Source of the DNA: Firmicutes bacterium HGW-Firmicutes-2
GTDB lineage: Bacteria; Bacillota; Clostridia; Lachnospirales; Vallitaleaceae
Reading direction: 5' to 3'
Assembly: GCA_002841495.1 (NCBI GenBank)
Contig: PGZV01000016.1
Coordinates: 62,001-126,000 of the forward strand
DNA length: 64,000 nucleotides
Below the pieces are notes generated by a model, which had not been told where the DNA came from, made no database searches, and worked only from the letters and a program-made list of their open reading frames with translations. Below are positions 51,029 to 61,913 of the stretch, piece after piece; positions within the stretch are counted from its first letter, which is position 1, and each line of letters starts with the position of its first letter. Position numbers and translations under genes: made by a program.

Positions 51029-52865
51029 AGCATATACCTCCTTCAAAGCACATGGCGCCACAGTTGGTACAACCTTCCAAACAATTAACGGTGGTCTCCC
51101 CTTTACTAGCGAGCAAAAACTCATCATGTAAAAATGATTTATTTACACCGACATCAATAAAATCCCATGGAAGTATTTCTTCTAGTTCACGCGTTCTTTC
51201 ATTATAAAAAGCTGAATCCATACCCAAATCAGCAAAAGCTTCATTCCATAAGGCTACATCAAAATGTTCCGACCATGCATCATATCGAGCTCCTTTTTGA
51301 TAAACCTTTAATATAACTTCATTAAGCTTTCGATCACCACGTGCTAACACACCTTCTATTCGGCTGGTATCCGCATCATGGCTGTTGTATTTGATATTCT
51401 TCTTGTTGATGTTCCTATTAATCAGTTTGGATTTTTCTAAAAAAGCATCACTGCTTGCTTGTCCCATCCATTGGAAAGGTGTAAATGGTTTCGGTATAAA
51501 AAATGAAGTACTTAGAACAACCTGAAGTCTTTGCTTACGCATATCTCCAGGCATGGTAAACCACTGGTTCACAATATCTTGTCCGAGCTTAGCAATAGCT
51601 AAAACATCCTCTTCTGTCTCTGTCGGTAAGCCAAGCATAAAATACATCTTAACCCTATTCCAACCGCCCATAAAAGCCTCGTAGGCACCTTTAAGGATGT
51701 CTTCTTCGCTTATGTTCTTATTAATAACATCCCGCATTCTTTGAGAACCGGCCTCCGGTGCAAAGGTCAGACTGCTTTTTCGTACATCTTGTACCTTACT
51801 CATCAATTCTATAGAAAAGTCGTCAATTCGAAGTGAGGGCAGGGACAAATTCACATGTGCCAGTTCTGGTGCTTCAATGAGATGAGAAGCTAAAGCATTC
51901 AAATGAGAATAATCACTGGAACTTAATGAGATTAGAGAAATTTCATCATGTCCGGTGTTCTTAACAATTTCTATAGCCTGTTCTTTTAACGCTTCTAAAT
52001 CTTTCTCTCTTACTGGGCGGTAAATGATACCTGCTTGACAGAAACGGCAACCTCTAGCACAGCCTCTAAAGAGTTCAAGTACAACCCGGTCATGCACTGT
52101 TTGAATATATGGAACAATTGGCTTCATCGGGTATCTGGAACCTGTCATATCCATCATGATGACTTTTTTCACTTGAGGCCTAGCATTTGGATTATTGGGA
52201 AGAAAACTTTCTATGGTCCCATCTTCATTATAACTAACCTCATAAAAAGCAGGCACATAAATGCCTTCAAAGGTGGCGGCTATTTCAAGAAAAGCTTTTT
52301 TAGTACCACCACTTTCCTTGTGAAATTTATAAGCATCCATTAAAGCATCCAATTGAACTTCACCCTCTCCTATATAGAAGAAATCAATGAAGTCGCTAAT
52401 AGGCTCAGGGTTATAGACACAAGGTCCTCCTGCACAAACAAGGGGATGGTCTTCTGTTCTGTCCTTGCTAAGTAAAGGTATTTGAGCCAGGTCCAGCACC
52501 CTTAAAATATTGGTATAGCACATTTCATATTGAATGGTAATCCCTATAAAGTCAAAAGTCTTTATAGGTTCTTGGCTCTCAAGGGCAAAAAGCGGAAGCT
52601 TCTCTTCTTCCATAATACGGTCTAAATCTACCCAAGGTGAAAATACACGTTCACACCAGAGATCATCTCGTTGGTTCAAAAGATTGTAAAGTATAGAAAG
52701 GCCTAAATGGCTCATTCCAATGTCATAAACATCCGGAAAACATAGGGCAAAGCGAATGGCTACTTCATTTTCATTCTTATAGATCGCATTAACCTCGTTA
52801 CCGATGTACCTTGCAGGCTTTTCTACTTGTAATAGAATCTTGTCTTCTAAAAACAATTTATTCAT
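51012..52865 (-). CDS. TIGR03960 family B12-binding-like radical SAM protein
   Basis: The 617-residue protein has an N-terminal cobalamin-binding-like region, the radical SAM motif RGCARGCRFCQAGIIYRP, and a Cys-rich C-terminus (CLEGCTNCGAMCFEGGICY). The substrate is unknown; the conserved link to rng, rplU and TIGR03936 hints at RNA or ribosome modification. It is the first gene of a three-gene minus-strand unit. Confidence 0.92.
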   Translation of the reverse strand: MNKLFLEDKILLQVEKPARYIGNEVNAIYKNENEVAIRFALCFPDVYDIGMSHLGLSILYNLLNQRDDLWCERVFSPWVDLDRIMEEEKLPLFALESQEPIKTFDFIGITIQYEMCYTNILRVLDLAQIPLLSKDRTEDHPLVCAGGPCVYNPEPISDFIDFFYIGEGEVQLDALMDAYKFHKESGGTKKAFLEIAATFEGIYVPAFYEVSYNEDGTIESFLPNNPNARPQVKKVIMMDMTGSRYPMKPIVPYIQTVHDRVVLELFRGCARGCRFCQAGIIYRPVREKDLEALKEQAIEIVKNTGHDEISLISLSSSDYSHLNALASHLIEAPELAHVNLSLPSLRIDDFSIELMSKVQDVRKSSLTFAPEAGSQRMRDVINKNISEEDILKGAYEAFMGGWNRVKMYFMLGLPTETEEDVLAIAKLGQDIVNQWFTMPGDMRKQRLQVVLSTSFFIPKPFTPFQWMGQASSDAFLEKSKLINRNINKKNIKYNSHDADTSRIEGVLARGDRKLNEVILKVYQKGARYDAWSEHFDVALWNEAFADLGMDSAFYNERTRELEEILPWDFIDVGVNKSFLHDEFLLASKGETTVNCLEGCTNCGAMCFEGGICYARKA

Positions 52866-53009
52866 AAAGTCTCCTTGTATTAAAAACTGCGTATGTAGCT
52901 ATTTTTGTCTTATAATCCTTAATCTTGATAAGCGATATCTACTTAAGGATTCTATCTCAACAGTAAATATTACATGATAATTATGAAATAGTCAAACACT
53001 GAATTTATA

Positions 53010-54791
53010 TTATCCAAGTAAGTTCATGTTCCACATCACAACACAAAAAGCTACACTGATGACAACATGACACCATAAAATGATATGAATACCTTTCTGT
53101 GTTGTATCAGGCTTGATTCTTAAAGCACTTAGTAAATCCAACAAGGTCGTTGTCACAATCATCCACCCTGCCATATGTATGTATTTTGCTAAAGCCAGCA
53201 TGTTAAAATTCATCATACTGTAAACGAGTAAAACAATCATACCAGCCAAAGAAACCAACTGGAAAAAGGATACTAGGCGTGCAACCCTGTAAATTGTAGA
53301 ACGATCTTTTCTCATAATAAAGGCCATCATACCATATATGAATGTTATAAGTATGAAGAGAATGCTTACACCGAAGGTGATGCCTTTATTTTCTAGACCA
53401 TTGATTCTTTCATAAGTTTGTGAGAAAGCTGTCGTCATGTAAGTCTCGCCATTTTTGCTAAAAAATTTCACTTTACCTATGGTTGTCTCATAGACATTAT
53501 TGCCAAGATGCACCATTTTTTCATCGTTTAATGTAAACCCGTCTGATAAAGAACCGGAGACATCCACCATTTTCCCAGGTACAAAAAAACGTAATATTTT
53601 CTCCGGTGTTTTTTGACTTAGCCATAAATTAACATAACAACCACCTACATTATAGGTTGCTCCTCCTACTTCGCTTGGGACTTCCTGATCTCCGTACAAT
53701 TGCCGTGTAACTTCTTTACTGATCCCGTCAATGGTCTTTGAAGGTACATATGTATTAAAAGAATAGAAGATGCCGGTTTTTTTCTCCGGGTACAATAGAA
53801 TTCTTGAGTAAAAATGAAGGGTCTCTCCCTTTTTGTCAAAGTATAAATGACCATTTTGCTCTTTTCTGTTCCAGACATAACCAATGCCTTCAAATTCATC
53901 CGCCATGGAGAACTGTTGCTCTAGAAGCTCTGCTTTATGCGTCTGACTCAAAATACGATTAGAAGGTTCGAGCAACCACTGAATATATCTTGCCATATCA
54001 TCTGCCGTACTGACTGCAGAGCCTTCGGGATAAATGTTCATAAACATGTCCATTGTAACTTGACCATTTGGTAAATAGGCTTGCGAAACTCTGACTGTAT
54101 CATGCATGTGAGCAAAAGTAGTATGATCCATTTCTAAAGGCTTAAAGATTCTTTCATAACAAAAGTCAGCAAAATCAGTCCCCGTTGACCTTTCAATAAC
54201 ATAGGCAGCAAGGCCAATCCCATAATTAGAGTAGGAGGCTATTTCACCGGGTCTATAGATCTGTTCTGGTCTGTATTTAACAATCGTTTCTGAAAGTGGC
54301 TCTGTATCACTGATGTTTTTAACCGCCATGCCTGTGACAATTTCTTCAAAACCGCTCGTATGGGTCAAGAGATGGTGCATTGTAACAGGATATTTTAATG
54401 GTTTGAAAGCTTGATTTCCTTCAAGGTATAAAGATATATCTTGGTCCATATCAATATAGCCTTCTTCCACTGCGATCAGTGCTGCCACAGCAACAAAAGT
54501 CTTCGATATGGATCCGATTCTAAAACCAACATCCTTCCCATTAGATTCAATATCATGTTCTACATCAGCAAATCCATACCCTTTTGAAAGTACTTTCTCA
54601 CCATCCACTACCATAGTGGCAACGGCACCTACAGACTTTCCTTCGTTAATAATCGTATTTATTTGCTGATCCATCTGTTCGGATAATTGTACAGTATCAG
54701 AATCACCTAATTGACCCCCATAAGCTGTTGTTGTCAAACTCATGAGTATAAAATACGCTACCACCACTAAATACATCATTTTTCTTTTCAT
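53010..54791 (-). CDS. Membrane-bound serine beta-lactamase-like hydrolase
   Basis: The 593-residue protein has a signal peptide (about 1-25) and a class C beta-lactamase/esterase domain (about 33-370) with SISK in GSISKTFVAVAAL and YSN in ASYSNYGIGL. The C-terminal part has four membrane helices (about 470-590). Substrates may be cell-wall peptides or small esters; antibiotic resistance cannot be inferred. It lies upstream of a histidine kinase gene in the same orientation order but separated by repeat DNA. Confidence 0.87.
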   Translation of the reverse strand: MKRKMMYLVVVAYFILMSLTTTAYGGQLGDSDTVQLSEQMDQQINTIINEGKSVGAVATMVVDGEKVLSKGYGFADVEHDIESNGKDVGFRIGSISKTFVAVAALIAVEEGYIDMDQDISLYLEGNQAFKPLKYPVTMHHLLTHTSGFEEIVTGMAVKNISDTEPLSETIVKYRPEQIYRPGEIASYSNYGIGLAAYVIERSTGTDFADFCYERIFKPLEMDHTTFAHMHDTVRVSQAYLPNGQVTMDMFMNIYPEGSAVSTADDMARYIQWLLEPSNRILSQTHKAELLEQQFSMADEFEGIGYVWNRKEQNGHLYFDKKGETLHFYSRILLYPEKKTGIFYSFNTYVPSKTIDGISKEVTRQLYGDQEVPSEVGGATYNVGGCYVNLWLSQKTPEKILRFFVPGKMVDVSGSLSDGFTLNDEKMVHLGNNVYETTIGKVKFFSKNGETYMTTAFSQTYERINGLENKGITFGVSILFILITFIYGMMAFIMRKDRSTIYRVARLVSFFQLVSLAGMIVLLVYSMMNFNMLALAKYIHMAGWMIVTTTLLDLLSALRIKPDTTQKGIHIILWCHVVISVAFCVVMWNMNLLG

Positions 54792-54884
54792 TTTAACACT
54801 CCTTCATTTCAGTATGAATACCATTATAGTACTCGTACCTATAAAGAAGCTTACGCCAATCTTAAATCTACCTTAAACAGACTA

Positions 54885-55047
54885 TATGTGAATTAGTGAA
54901 ACTTAGTTTTTACCCTACAACCATGATGGTTTAGGTGTTAAAACTATATAGTTGAACTTTTACATACAATATATAGTTATGAATGCATCAACGTAATCTA
55001 TATATTTTATGTGAATTAGTGAAACTTAGTTTTTACCCTACAACCAT
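54885..55047. repeat. Repeat family 2, copy E, reaching into the histidine kinase 3' end
   Basis: A 40-bp direct repeat occurs at 54885-54924 and 55008-55047 (TATGTGAATTAGTGAAACTT followed by the shared AGTTTTTACCCTACAACCAT). Between them is the same core as copy D, with ATAGTTATGAATGCATCAACG. The second unit includes the histidine kinase stop codon and its last four codons. Confidence 0.75.
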
Positions 55048-56451
55048 CGATGGTTTAGGTGTCGTTTTCGGCAAAGCTATACTGAAGATACTGCCAATAT
55101 GATGCTTAGATTCCATTGTTATGGTACCGTTATGAAGTTGAATGATTTTCATTGTAATGGCTAGACCTAGGCCACTACCCTCCACACCTGATTGTCTAGA
55201 TGCATCTACTTTAACAAAAGGTTTGAAAATATCTTCTTGTAAATCATCCGGGATGCCAATACCATTGTCAGAAATTAGTAAATATGCATTTTCCTCGTCC
55301 TCTTTTAGTTCAATATGTATTTTCGTGCCTTTATCGTTGTATTTCAATGCATTATTAATTAAGTTGTCGATTGCACGTTCTATCTCGTTGGTATCCAGTG
55401 GAACTTTAATTGCATGTGTCGGTATATCAAATTCATAATCAAAACCTTCAAAGATAAAATCATCCATATATTCAGCCAACTTGACTCTTAAAAATTCTGA
55501 AAAATCAACTGGCTCAAGATTAAGCTTAAAGTCAGGGCTGTCCAATTTGGTAAGTTCAAAAAGACCGGTTAATAAAGCACTAGCACGGTATGCATTGCGC
55601 CTAATCATCACCAAATATTGCCTGCTATCTTCACTAGGATGTTCAATACAATATTCTGTATAACCTGTGATGACCGCCAATGGGTTTTTTAGGTCATGGG
55701 CAATATCCAAAATCAATTGTTTTCTTAAGTGCTCTGATTTTTTCCTAAGCGCCATCTCGATTTCTATGGTCTCTGCCATTCTATTGAAAGCTTGCTCAAG
55801 ATCACCAAATTCATGTTTCAGATTTAATGATACCCTGGCCTCATAACGACCTTCTTTTATTAGATTGACACTTTTCTGAAGTTTCTCCATAGGTATTGAA
55901 AAGCTCCGCGCCATAATTTTAGAATAGATCTGACTGCTGGATGCTAGTAACAATAGATACACAGTTATCCCAAGAATAATCGTACCAACTACGATTACCG
56001 TATCTGAAGACGCATAGTTGCTATTATGGGTCATAGCAAAATCAAATCTTAAAGAAGTAGGAAAAGTTATGATCAACCAGAATTTTTCCTTTTCATTGTA
56101 GGCGATGCTATAGCTGTACTCTCGTGATATGGCTTGGGATGAGGTTAAGAAATGGGTAAATTCAGATACTGTGAGTTGTGCTCTAGGGAAATTATTAATA
56201 CCTTCTGTAAAAATGATCTTGTAATCCTCATCTATAATCTGTACACCACCATTATGATAGATGACATCCTGAACCTGAATATCCCTGTAATCATCCTTCA
56301 TCATCGATGTGGCATCATATTGGTTTTTCACAAGCGTGTCTTCAATAAATCCGGATACAACACTCAGTAATATCAGTGCCAAAATGGCAATGATAGACGT
56401 TATAAAAAATACAAGTATATAGTTAACCAGAAACCGTGTTTTCATTTTCAT
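55033..56451 (-). CDS. Sensor histidine kinase
   Basis: The 472-residue protein has two membrane helices (about 8-30 and 150-175) around an extracytoplasmic sensor domain, a HAMP region (about 175-230), the H box LILDIAHDLKNPLAVI, the N box and the G boxes (ISDNGIGIPDD, GSGLGLAI). It phosphorylates the response regulator encoded just upstream. Its final codons (MVVG) and stop lie in repeat copy E, so the native C-terminus may have been altered. Confidence 0.93.
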   Translation of the reverse strand: MKMKTRFLVNYILVFFITSIIAILALILLSVVSGFIEDTLVKNQYDATSMMKDDYRDIQVQDVIYHNGGVQIIDEDYKIIFTEGINNFPRAQLTVSEFTHFLTSSQAISREYSYSIAYNEKEKFWLIITFPTSLRFDFAMTHNSNYASSDTVIVVGTIILGITVYLLLLASSSQIYSKIMARSFSIPMEKLQKSVNLIKEGRYEARVSLNLKHEFGDLEQAFNRMAETIEIEMALRKKSEHLRKQLILDIAHDLKNPLAVITGYTEYCIEHPSEDSRQYLVMIRRNAYRASALLTGLFELTKLDSPDFKLNLEPVDFSEFLRVKLAEYMDDFIFEGFDYEFDIPTHAIKVPLDTNEIERAIDNLINNALKYNDKGTKIHIELKEDEENAYLLISDNGIGIPDDLQEDIFKPFVKVDASRQSGVEGSGLGLAITMKIIQLHNGTITMESKHHIGSIFSIALPKTTPKPSMVVG

Positions 56452-56461
56452 AAGTTTACTC

Positions 56462-57139
56462 CTATGCTTTGCTTAATTTATACCCTATACCTTTTATAGT
56501 GATGATAACAACAGGTTTTTTGGGATCCGTTTCTATTTTTTGTCTTAAATGACTAATGTGTACCATAATTGTATTATCATCATATAAATATTCTTCTTCC
56601 CAAACAGCTGTATAAATTTGCTTTTTGGTAAAAACACGTCCCGGATTTTCCATTAAGAATTTAAGAATCAAAAATTCCTTAGCACTTAAATCAATCGTCA
56701 TATCGTTCTTATAAAGTACACACGATACCAAGTCCAATGTTAAATCTCCAATAATAATAGATCTTTCATTAATAGGCATGGAATTGTTTTTCTTAACACG
56801 AACGCCTATTCGAGCCATCAGTTCGGCCATACTAAAAGGTTTAACCAAATAATCATCCGCGCCAAGACCAAAACCTAAAACCTTGTCCATGTCATCTCCC
56901 CTAGAGGTAAGCATAATTATTGGAAGATCACTTTTCTCACGAATCCGCCTTAATAGGTTAAATCCGTCCAGTACCGGCATCATGACATCAAAAAGACCGA
57001 TATCAATAGAGTGATGTTCAAAAATGTCCAAAGCTTCTTTTCCGTTCTTGGCGACACGAACATGATGACCTTCATTTTCTAGATTCAGCTTAAGCAGCTC
57101 TCTTAAATCTTTTTCATCTTCTGCCACCAATATGTTCAT
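56462..57139 (-). CDS. OmpR/PhoB family response regulator
   Basis: The 225-residue protein has a receiver domain with the phospho-acceptor Asp in LFDVMMPVLDG and the Lys in YLVKPF. The winged-helix DNA-binding domain ends with HISHLRQKIE and VITIKGIGYKLSK. GGAGG lies 5 nt before ATG 57139; the frame opens earlier. It pairs with the kinase 10 bp downstream. Targets may include the nearby serine hydrolase gene. Confidence 0.94.
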   Translation of the reverse strand: MNILVAEDEKDLRELLKLNLENEGHHVRVAKNGKEALDIFEHHSIDIGLFDVMMPVLDGFNLLRRIREKSDLPIIMLTSRGDDMDKVLGFGLGADDYLVKPFSMAELMARIGVRVKKNNSMPINERSIIIGDLTLDLVSCVLYKNDMTIDLSAKEFLILKFLMENPGRVFTKKQIYTAVWEEEYLYDDNTIMVHISHLRQKIETDPKKPVVIITIKGIGYKLSKA

Positions 57140-57391
57140 AAGAACCTCCAATATAAAAACCACATACTATAACTTTTTATGATATATTATTATAACATAT
57201 TCCTTATAAAGCATGAACCCCAATACAATAGGACATATCTAATTTAAAGTACATCCAAATACATTTCAGCCTTGATGAACAACGGCAATTGTGATATAAC
57301 TATAGCTAGAGTCTTTTTAATTCTAAAACCGATAGTATGATTAAGGGTCAAAACCATATGATACAATAATAAATATATCAGGAGGCTATAC

Positions 57392-58618
57392 ATGAAAAGT
57401 GCATACGATGTTTTGCTTGAGAGAGGCTTTATTGCTCAAGCTACCCACGAAGAAGAAATAAAAGAACTATTATCGAAGGAAAAAATAAGCTTTTATATAG
57501 GTTTTGATGCAACGGCTAATAGCTTGACTGCCGGACATTTCTTGACCATTATGGCAATGGCGCATATGCAACGTGCCGGTCATAGACCTATAGCACTTAT
57601 TGGTGGTGGCACCACCCGCATTGGTGATCCTTCCGGAAAAAGCGATATGCGACAGATGCTTACTTCTGAACAAATCGATGGCAATGCAGCTAATTTTAAG
57701 GTTCAGCTTTCTAATCTCATTGATTTTTCTGATGGAAAAGCCATCATGGTCGACAATGCAGACTGGCTGCTCAAATTAAACTATGTCGATTTTATTCGTG
57801 AAATCGGTGTTCATTTTTCTGTGAATCGTATGCTGACAGCAGAATGTTACAAATCCAGACTTGAAAAAGGTCTATCCTTTTTGGAATTTAACTATATGCT
57901 CCTTCAATCTTATGATTTTCTTGAACTGAACCAACGTTATGGTTGTGTGATGCAAATGGGTGGAAACGATCAATGGTCCAATATTCTAGGTGGTGTTGAA
58001 CTTATTCGTCGTAAAGAACAAAAACCCGCATTTGGTCTCACCTTTAATCTACTAACAACCAGTGAAGGTGTCAAAATGGGTAAAACCGAAAAAGGTGCAC
58101 TTTGGTTGGATAAAGAACGTACTTCTCCATATGAATTTTTCCAGTACTGGCGTAACATAGAAGATGTTAAAGTCAAAGAATGCCTAGCTCTACTAACATT
58201 CTTACCTATGGAAGAAGTCAATCGTCTTGGCGCTTTAGAAGGTGCGGAGATTAATCAAGCAAAAGAAGTCCTTGCTTATGAGATTACAGCCCTTATTCAT
58301 GGCGAAGAAGAAGCGAAAAAAGCGTTAGAAGCTACTAAAGCCCTATTTGGTAGTGGTGCGAAACTAGACAATGTACCACAAACACAGATGGATATCAGCT
58401 TGTTTGAAGCAGGCATGAATTTACTGGATCTCCTACTGAATGCCAAACTCATTCCAAGTAAATCTGAAGGTAGAAGAAATGTTCAACAAGGCGGCGTTCG
58501 TATTAATGACGTACAAATAACAGATGTGGAACATCTGATTACAAAAGATGATTTTAATGATGATGGTGAATTAATGATCCGAAAAGGCAAAAAAGTCCAC
58601 CATATGATAAAAATCTAG
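57392..58618 (+). CDS. tyrS: Tyrosyl-tRNA synthetase
   Basis: The 408-residue protein has the HIGH-like motif TAGHFLTIM, the KMSKS-like motif [11 protein letters not shown] and a C-terminal S4 domain (about 345-408). The 252 bp upstream has no T-box element that I can see, although tyrS genes often carry one; it holds a half-copy of the GATTAAGGGTCAAAAC repeat end at about 57340. AGGAGG precedes ATG. Confidence 0.96.
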   Translation: MKSAYDVLLERGFIAQATHEEEIKELLSKEKISFYIGFDATANSLTAGHFLTIMAMAHMQRAGHRPIALIGGGTTRIGDPSGKSDMRQMLTSEQIDGNAANFKVQLSNLIDFSDGKAIMVDNADWLLKLNYVDFIREIGVHFSVNRMLTAECYKSRLEKGLSFLEFNYMLLQSYDFLELNQRYGCVMQMGGNDQWSNILGGVELIRRKEQKPAFGLTFNLLTTSEGVKMGKTEKGALWLDKERTSPYEFFQYWRNIEDVKVKECLALLTFLPMEEVNRLGALEGAEINQAKEVLAYEITALIHGEEEAKKALEATKALFGSGAKLDNVPQTQMDISLFEAGMNLLDLLLNAKLIPSKSEGRRNVQQGGVRINDVQITDVEHLITKDDFNDDGELMIRKGKKVHHMIKI

Positions 58619-58638
58619 ATTTTTCATATGGTTCATAT

Positions 58639-58683
58639 AATAAAAGAGGTATAAACCCGATTGGGCTTATACCTCTTTTATTA
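58639..58683. terminator. Bidirectional terminator between tyrS and pepD
   Basis: TAATAAAAGAGGTATAA pairs with TTATACCTCTTTTATTA through a CCC/GGG inner stem. A- and T-runs on both sides suit termination of both convergent genes. Confidence 0.92.
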
Positions 58684-58734
58684 TATATTGGATTCAATTA
58701 ATTCTTTTCAATCATAGTCACGCATCACGATTAT

Positions 58735-60198
58735 TTATTGTAACGTTTTTAGTAAAGCTTTCAAGAATTCCCAAGTTCTCATTGTGGATTCTATGTGAAG
58801 GCGTTCATTAGGTGAATGGACTTCTTCCATATCCGGTCCGAAAGATATCGCATCTAGATGGGGCAATTTTTCTAAAAAAGCACCCGGTTCCAAGCCAGCA
58901 TGAATGGCTTTAACAAGCGGTTTTTTATTATACATACCCTCGTAAACAAGAGCTGCTTGATCTAACAATCTAGAATCCGGTTTGAATTCCCACTCAGGGT
59001 AATCCGCAGTAGGTGTCAATGTAGCACCGATTTGTTTAGCAAACCACTCCAGTTGTGTCGTCATATGGTATTTTAGAGACCTAATGTTGCTTCTGATTGC
59101 AAACAACATAACGACTTCATCCCCTTCAACGGCACATTTTCCTAGATTAAGGGAGCTTTCAACCATACCTTCAAGTTCCGCACTCATTGTCTGAATACCT
59201 TTAGGGACGTTAATAAGTGTATAGATTAACTGGTCTGTTGTTTTTCTTGAAAAGACTTTTAAGTTCCTGTTATACTCTAAAGGCTTAACTTCAACAGTCA
59301 AATCCGGTTCAATTGTACGATTTTCTTTCTTAATTTGAGCTATGACTTCTTCATAAAGTATTTCAAAACTTGAATGATCCAAGCTTTCATATACAATTAT
59401 AACCTTTGCTTCTCTTGGTATAACATTATCTTTTGAGCCGCCCACAAAATCAACAATTCTAAAAGAGCAACTTTTTCGTAGGTGGCTTAAGATACGTCCC
59501 ATCAGATGGTCTGCATTGGCCCTATTTTTGTCAATATCTACGCCGGAATGGCCACCTTTTAGATTTTTTATTTCTATGATTTGAACCCTTGCTTCGTCAA
59601 AAACCTTGACAGTATGACTGATGGGTAGTCTTAAAGTGGCTTTTAGACCCCCTGCACAACCGACGGTCAATTCTCCTTCTTCTTCCGAGTCCAGATTAAT
59701 GAAATAGGATCCTTTTAATAGACTTTTGTCCATTTTTAGAGCACCTGTCAAACCTACCTCTTCATCTGTTGTCATAACCACTTCAAGAGGTGGATGGGAG
59801 ATATCTTCTGCATCTAATAGAGCCATAGCGTAGGCAATGGCAATGCCATTATCAGCACCAAGTGTGGTGCCATTCGCTGTTAGCCATGCACCTTCAACAA
59901 CAAGGTCAATCGGATCTTTCTCAAAGTCATGATCTGTTCCCTCGTTTTGTTCGCATACCATATCCAAATGCCCTTGAATAATAGTAATCGGTGCGTCTTC
60001 GTACCCTACTGTACCAGGTTTTTTTATGATCACATTAAGGTATTCATCTTGAATCACTTCCAAATTTCTTTCTTTTGCAAACGCAACCATGTAATCACTG
60101 AGCTGTTTTTCATGACCTGAACGTCTGGGTATCTGACTGATGGCTTCAAAATATTGAAATACTTTTTTGGGTTCAAGATTTTCTAGTTTATTTGTCAT
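58735..60198 (-). CDS. pepD: Aminoacyl-histidine dipeptidase (PepD, M20 family)
   Basis: PepD cleaves X-His dipeptides. The 487-residue metallopeptidase has the metal and catalytic motifs IQGHLDMVCEQNEG, GTTLGADNGIAIAYAM and TTDEEVGLTGA. SRKTTDQLIYTLINVPKG lies in the lid region. The frame opens at GTG 60204, but AAAGG suits ATG 60198. It is 35 bp downstream of the DUF711 gene. Confidence 0.93.
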   Translation of the reverse strand: MTNKLENLEPKKVFQYFEAISQIPRRSGHEKQLSDYMVAFAKERNLEVIQDEYLNVIIKKPGTVGYEDAPITIIQGHLDMVCEQNEGTDHDFEKDPIDLVVEGAWLTANGTTLGADNGIAIAYAMALLDAEDISHPPLEVVMTTDEEVGLTGALKMDKSLLKGSYFINLDSEEEGELTVGCAGGLKATLRLPISHTVKVFDEARVQIIEIKNLKGGHSGVDIDKNRANADHLMGRILSHLRKSCSFRIVDFVGGSKDNVIPREAKVIIVYESLDHSSFEILYEEVIAQIKKENRTIEPDLTVEVKPLEYNRNLKVFSRKTTDQLIYTLINVPKGIQTMSAELEGMVESSLNLGKCAVEGDEVVMLFAIRSNIRSLKYHMTTQLEWFAKQIGATLTPTADYPEWEFKPDSRLLDQAALVYEGMYNKKPLVKAIHAGLEPGAFLEKLPHLDAISFGPDMEEVHSPNERLHIESTMRTWEFLKALLKTLQ

Positions 60199-60233
60199 AT
60201 TCACACACCTTTCTATATACTAAGTTTAATACA

Positions 60234-61592
60234 CTAATTTTTAAAGCTATGAATCGGAGCCGGTATTTTACCACCTCGATTAATGAATTTTGAACAATCA
60301 AAATTATTCACCGGCATGATAGGTGCATACCCAAGTAAACCGCCAAATTCCACAATATCACCCACATCTTTGCCTATTACCGGAATGATTCGTACCGCTG
60401 TCGTTTTTTGGTTAATCATACCAATGGCCATTTCATCTGCTATGATACCGGCAATCGTGGTTGCTTTTGTGGATCCCGGTATGGCAATCATATCCAAACC
60501 AACTGAGCAAACACATGTCATGGCTTCTAATTTTTCAATAGTAAGGGCACCGACTTTTACAGCATTAATCATACCTTGGTCCTCACTTACAGGTATAAAA
60601 GCACCACTTAAACCACCTACATTAGAGGATGCCATAGCACCACCTTTTTTCACGGAGTCATTTAACATAGCAAGTGCTGCCGTTGTTCCAGGTGCACCTA
60701 CATATTCCAGTCCCATTTCACATAAAATATCGGCAATACTGTCCCCAATTGCAGGTGTAGGCGCTAGCGATAGGTCGATAATGCCAAAAGGCACATTCAA
60801 CCTTCTAGCAGCTTCCTTAGCCACCATTTGCCCGACTCTGGTAATCTTAAAAGCTACTTTTTTTATGGTTTCGCTTAAGACTTCCAAGCTTTCACCACGA
60901 CATTTTTCCACTGCCCTAAGAACAACACCAGGGCCACTGACACCTACATTGATAACAACATCTGCCTCTGTGACTCCATGAAAAGCACCTGCCATAAAAG
61001 GGTTGTCATCAGGTGCATTGGTAAATACTACAAATTTTGCACATCCTATAGAATCTGCGTCTTTTGTTGCTTCTGCTGTTTCTAAGATAATTTCTCCGAT
61101 TAGTTTGACAGCATCCATATTAACACCTGAGCGTGTTGATCCTACGTTGACTGAACTACAAACATGCTTGGTGGACGCTAAAGCATCAGGGATGGAACGG
61201 ATCAGCATTTCATCACTTGGCGTCATACCTTTACTGACCAGTGCAGAAAAGCCTCCAATAAAATTCACACCGACAGTTTCTGCCGCTCTGTCGAGTGTCT
61301 TGGCAATACTGACATAATCTTTTGTTTTACAGCTGCTGGCTGCTAGTGCAATAGGTGTAACGGATATCCTTTTGTTGACAATCGGAACCCCATACTCTTT
61401 GGATATGCTTTCACCCACTTTTACCAGATCTTTAGCATAGGTGGTGATCTTATTATAGATTTTTTCATTAAAGGCGTTGACATCTTCATCGGCGCAATCC
61501 ATTAGATTAATCCCCATCGTAATAGTTCTTACATCCAGATTTTCCGATTCTATCATATCTTTGGTTTCATATACTTCAAAAAAATTAATCAT
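60234..61592 (-). CDS. PFL family protein (DUF711, UPF0210)
   Basis: The 452-residue protein opens with [21 protein letters not shown] and has [35 protein letters not shown] and [18 protein letters not shown]. Members are of unknown function and form a conserved pair with the ACT-domain gene upstream; some fold data place them near anaerobic enzymes with a glycyl-radical-like barrel. The two genes are 8 bp apart. Confidence 0.92.
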   Translation of the reverse strand: MINFFEVYETKDMIESENLDVRTITMGINLMDCADEDVNAFNEKIYNKITTYAKDLVKVGESISKEYGVPIVNKRISVTPIALAASSCKTKDYVSIAKTLDRAAETVGVNFIGGFSALVSKGMTPSDEMLIRSIPDALASTKHVCSSVNVGSTRSGVNMDAVKLIGEIILETAEATKDADSIGCAKFVVFTNAPDDNPFMAGAFHGVTEADVVINVGVSGPGVVLRAVEKCRGESLEVLSETIKKVAFKITRVGQMVAKEAARRLNVPFGIIDLSLAPTPAIGDSIADILCEMGLEYVGAPGTTAALAMLNDSVKKGGAMASSNVGGLSGAFIPVSEDQGMINAVKVGALTIEKLEAMTCVCSVGLDMIAIPGSTKATTIAGIIADEMAIGMINQKTTAVRIIPVIGKDVGDIVEFGGLLGYAPIMPVNNFDCSKFINRGGKIPAPIHSFKN

Positions 61593-61600
61593 ATCTTCAC

Positions 61601-61873
61601 CTATATTCTATGCATTTCATTAAATATATCTTCAAGTTGCAATTTGATAATGACGCCTATGGATTCACCTAATTTTGCTAGATTGTCTACATGTTCTTCT
61701 ATAGATTCCATATTACTAGTCAAATCAACAATCATCATCATATTAAAATAATCCTCTACGATGGTTTGTGAAATATCCAAAATATTAATGTTGTGGTCTG
61801 CAAGATAGGTACACGTTTTTGCAATAATACCTACTGTATCCTTACCAATTACTGTTATTATACCCTTTTTCAT
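61601..61873 (-). CDS. ACT-domain regulatory protein (UPF0237)
   Basis: The 90-residue protein is a single ACT domain ([39 protein letters not shown]). It likely binds an amino acid or other small ligand and regulates or assembles with the DUF711 protein encoded next to it. Confidence 0.92.
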   Translation of the reverse strand: MKKGIITVIGKDTVGIIAKTCTYLADHNINILDISQTIVEDYFNMMMIVDLTSNMESIEEHVDNLAKLGESIGVIIKLQLEDIFNEMHRI

Positions 61874-61913
61874 GTTAATCCTCCTGTATATTGTATTTTT
61901 TGTTTTTGATTGA

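Noticed and set aside
54792-54884. Coding sequence between the serine hydrolase and repeat E
   Set aside because: No frame with an RBS; the stretch seems to be the leader and promoter region of the hydrolase gene.
57140-57391. Possible T-box leader before tyrS
   Set aside because: No AGGGTGGNACCGCG-like T-box sequence and no terminator are present.
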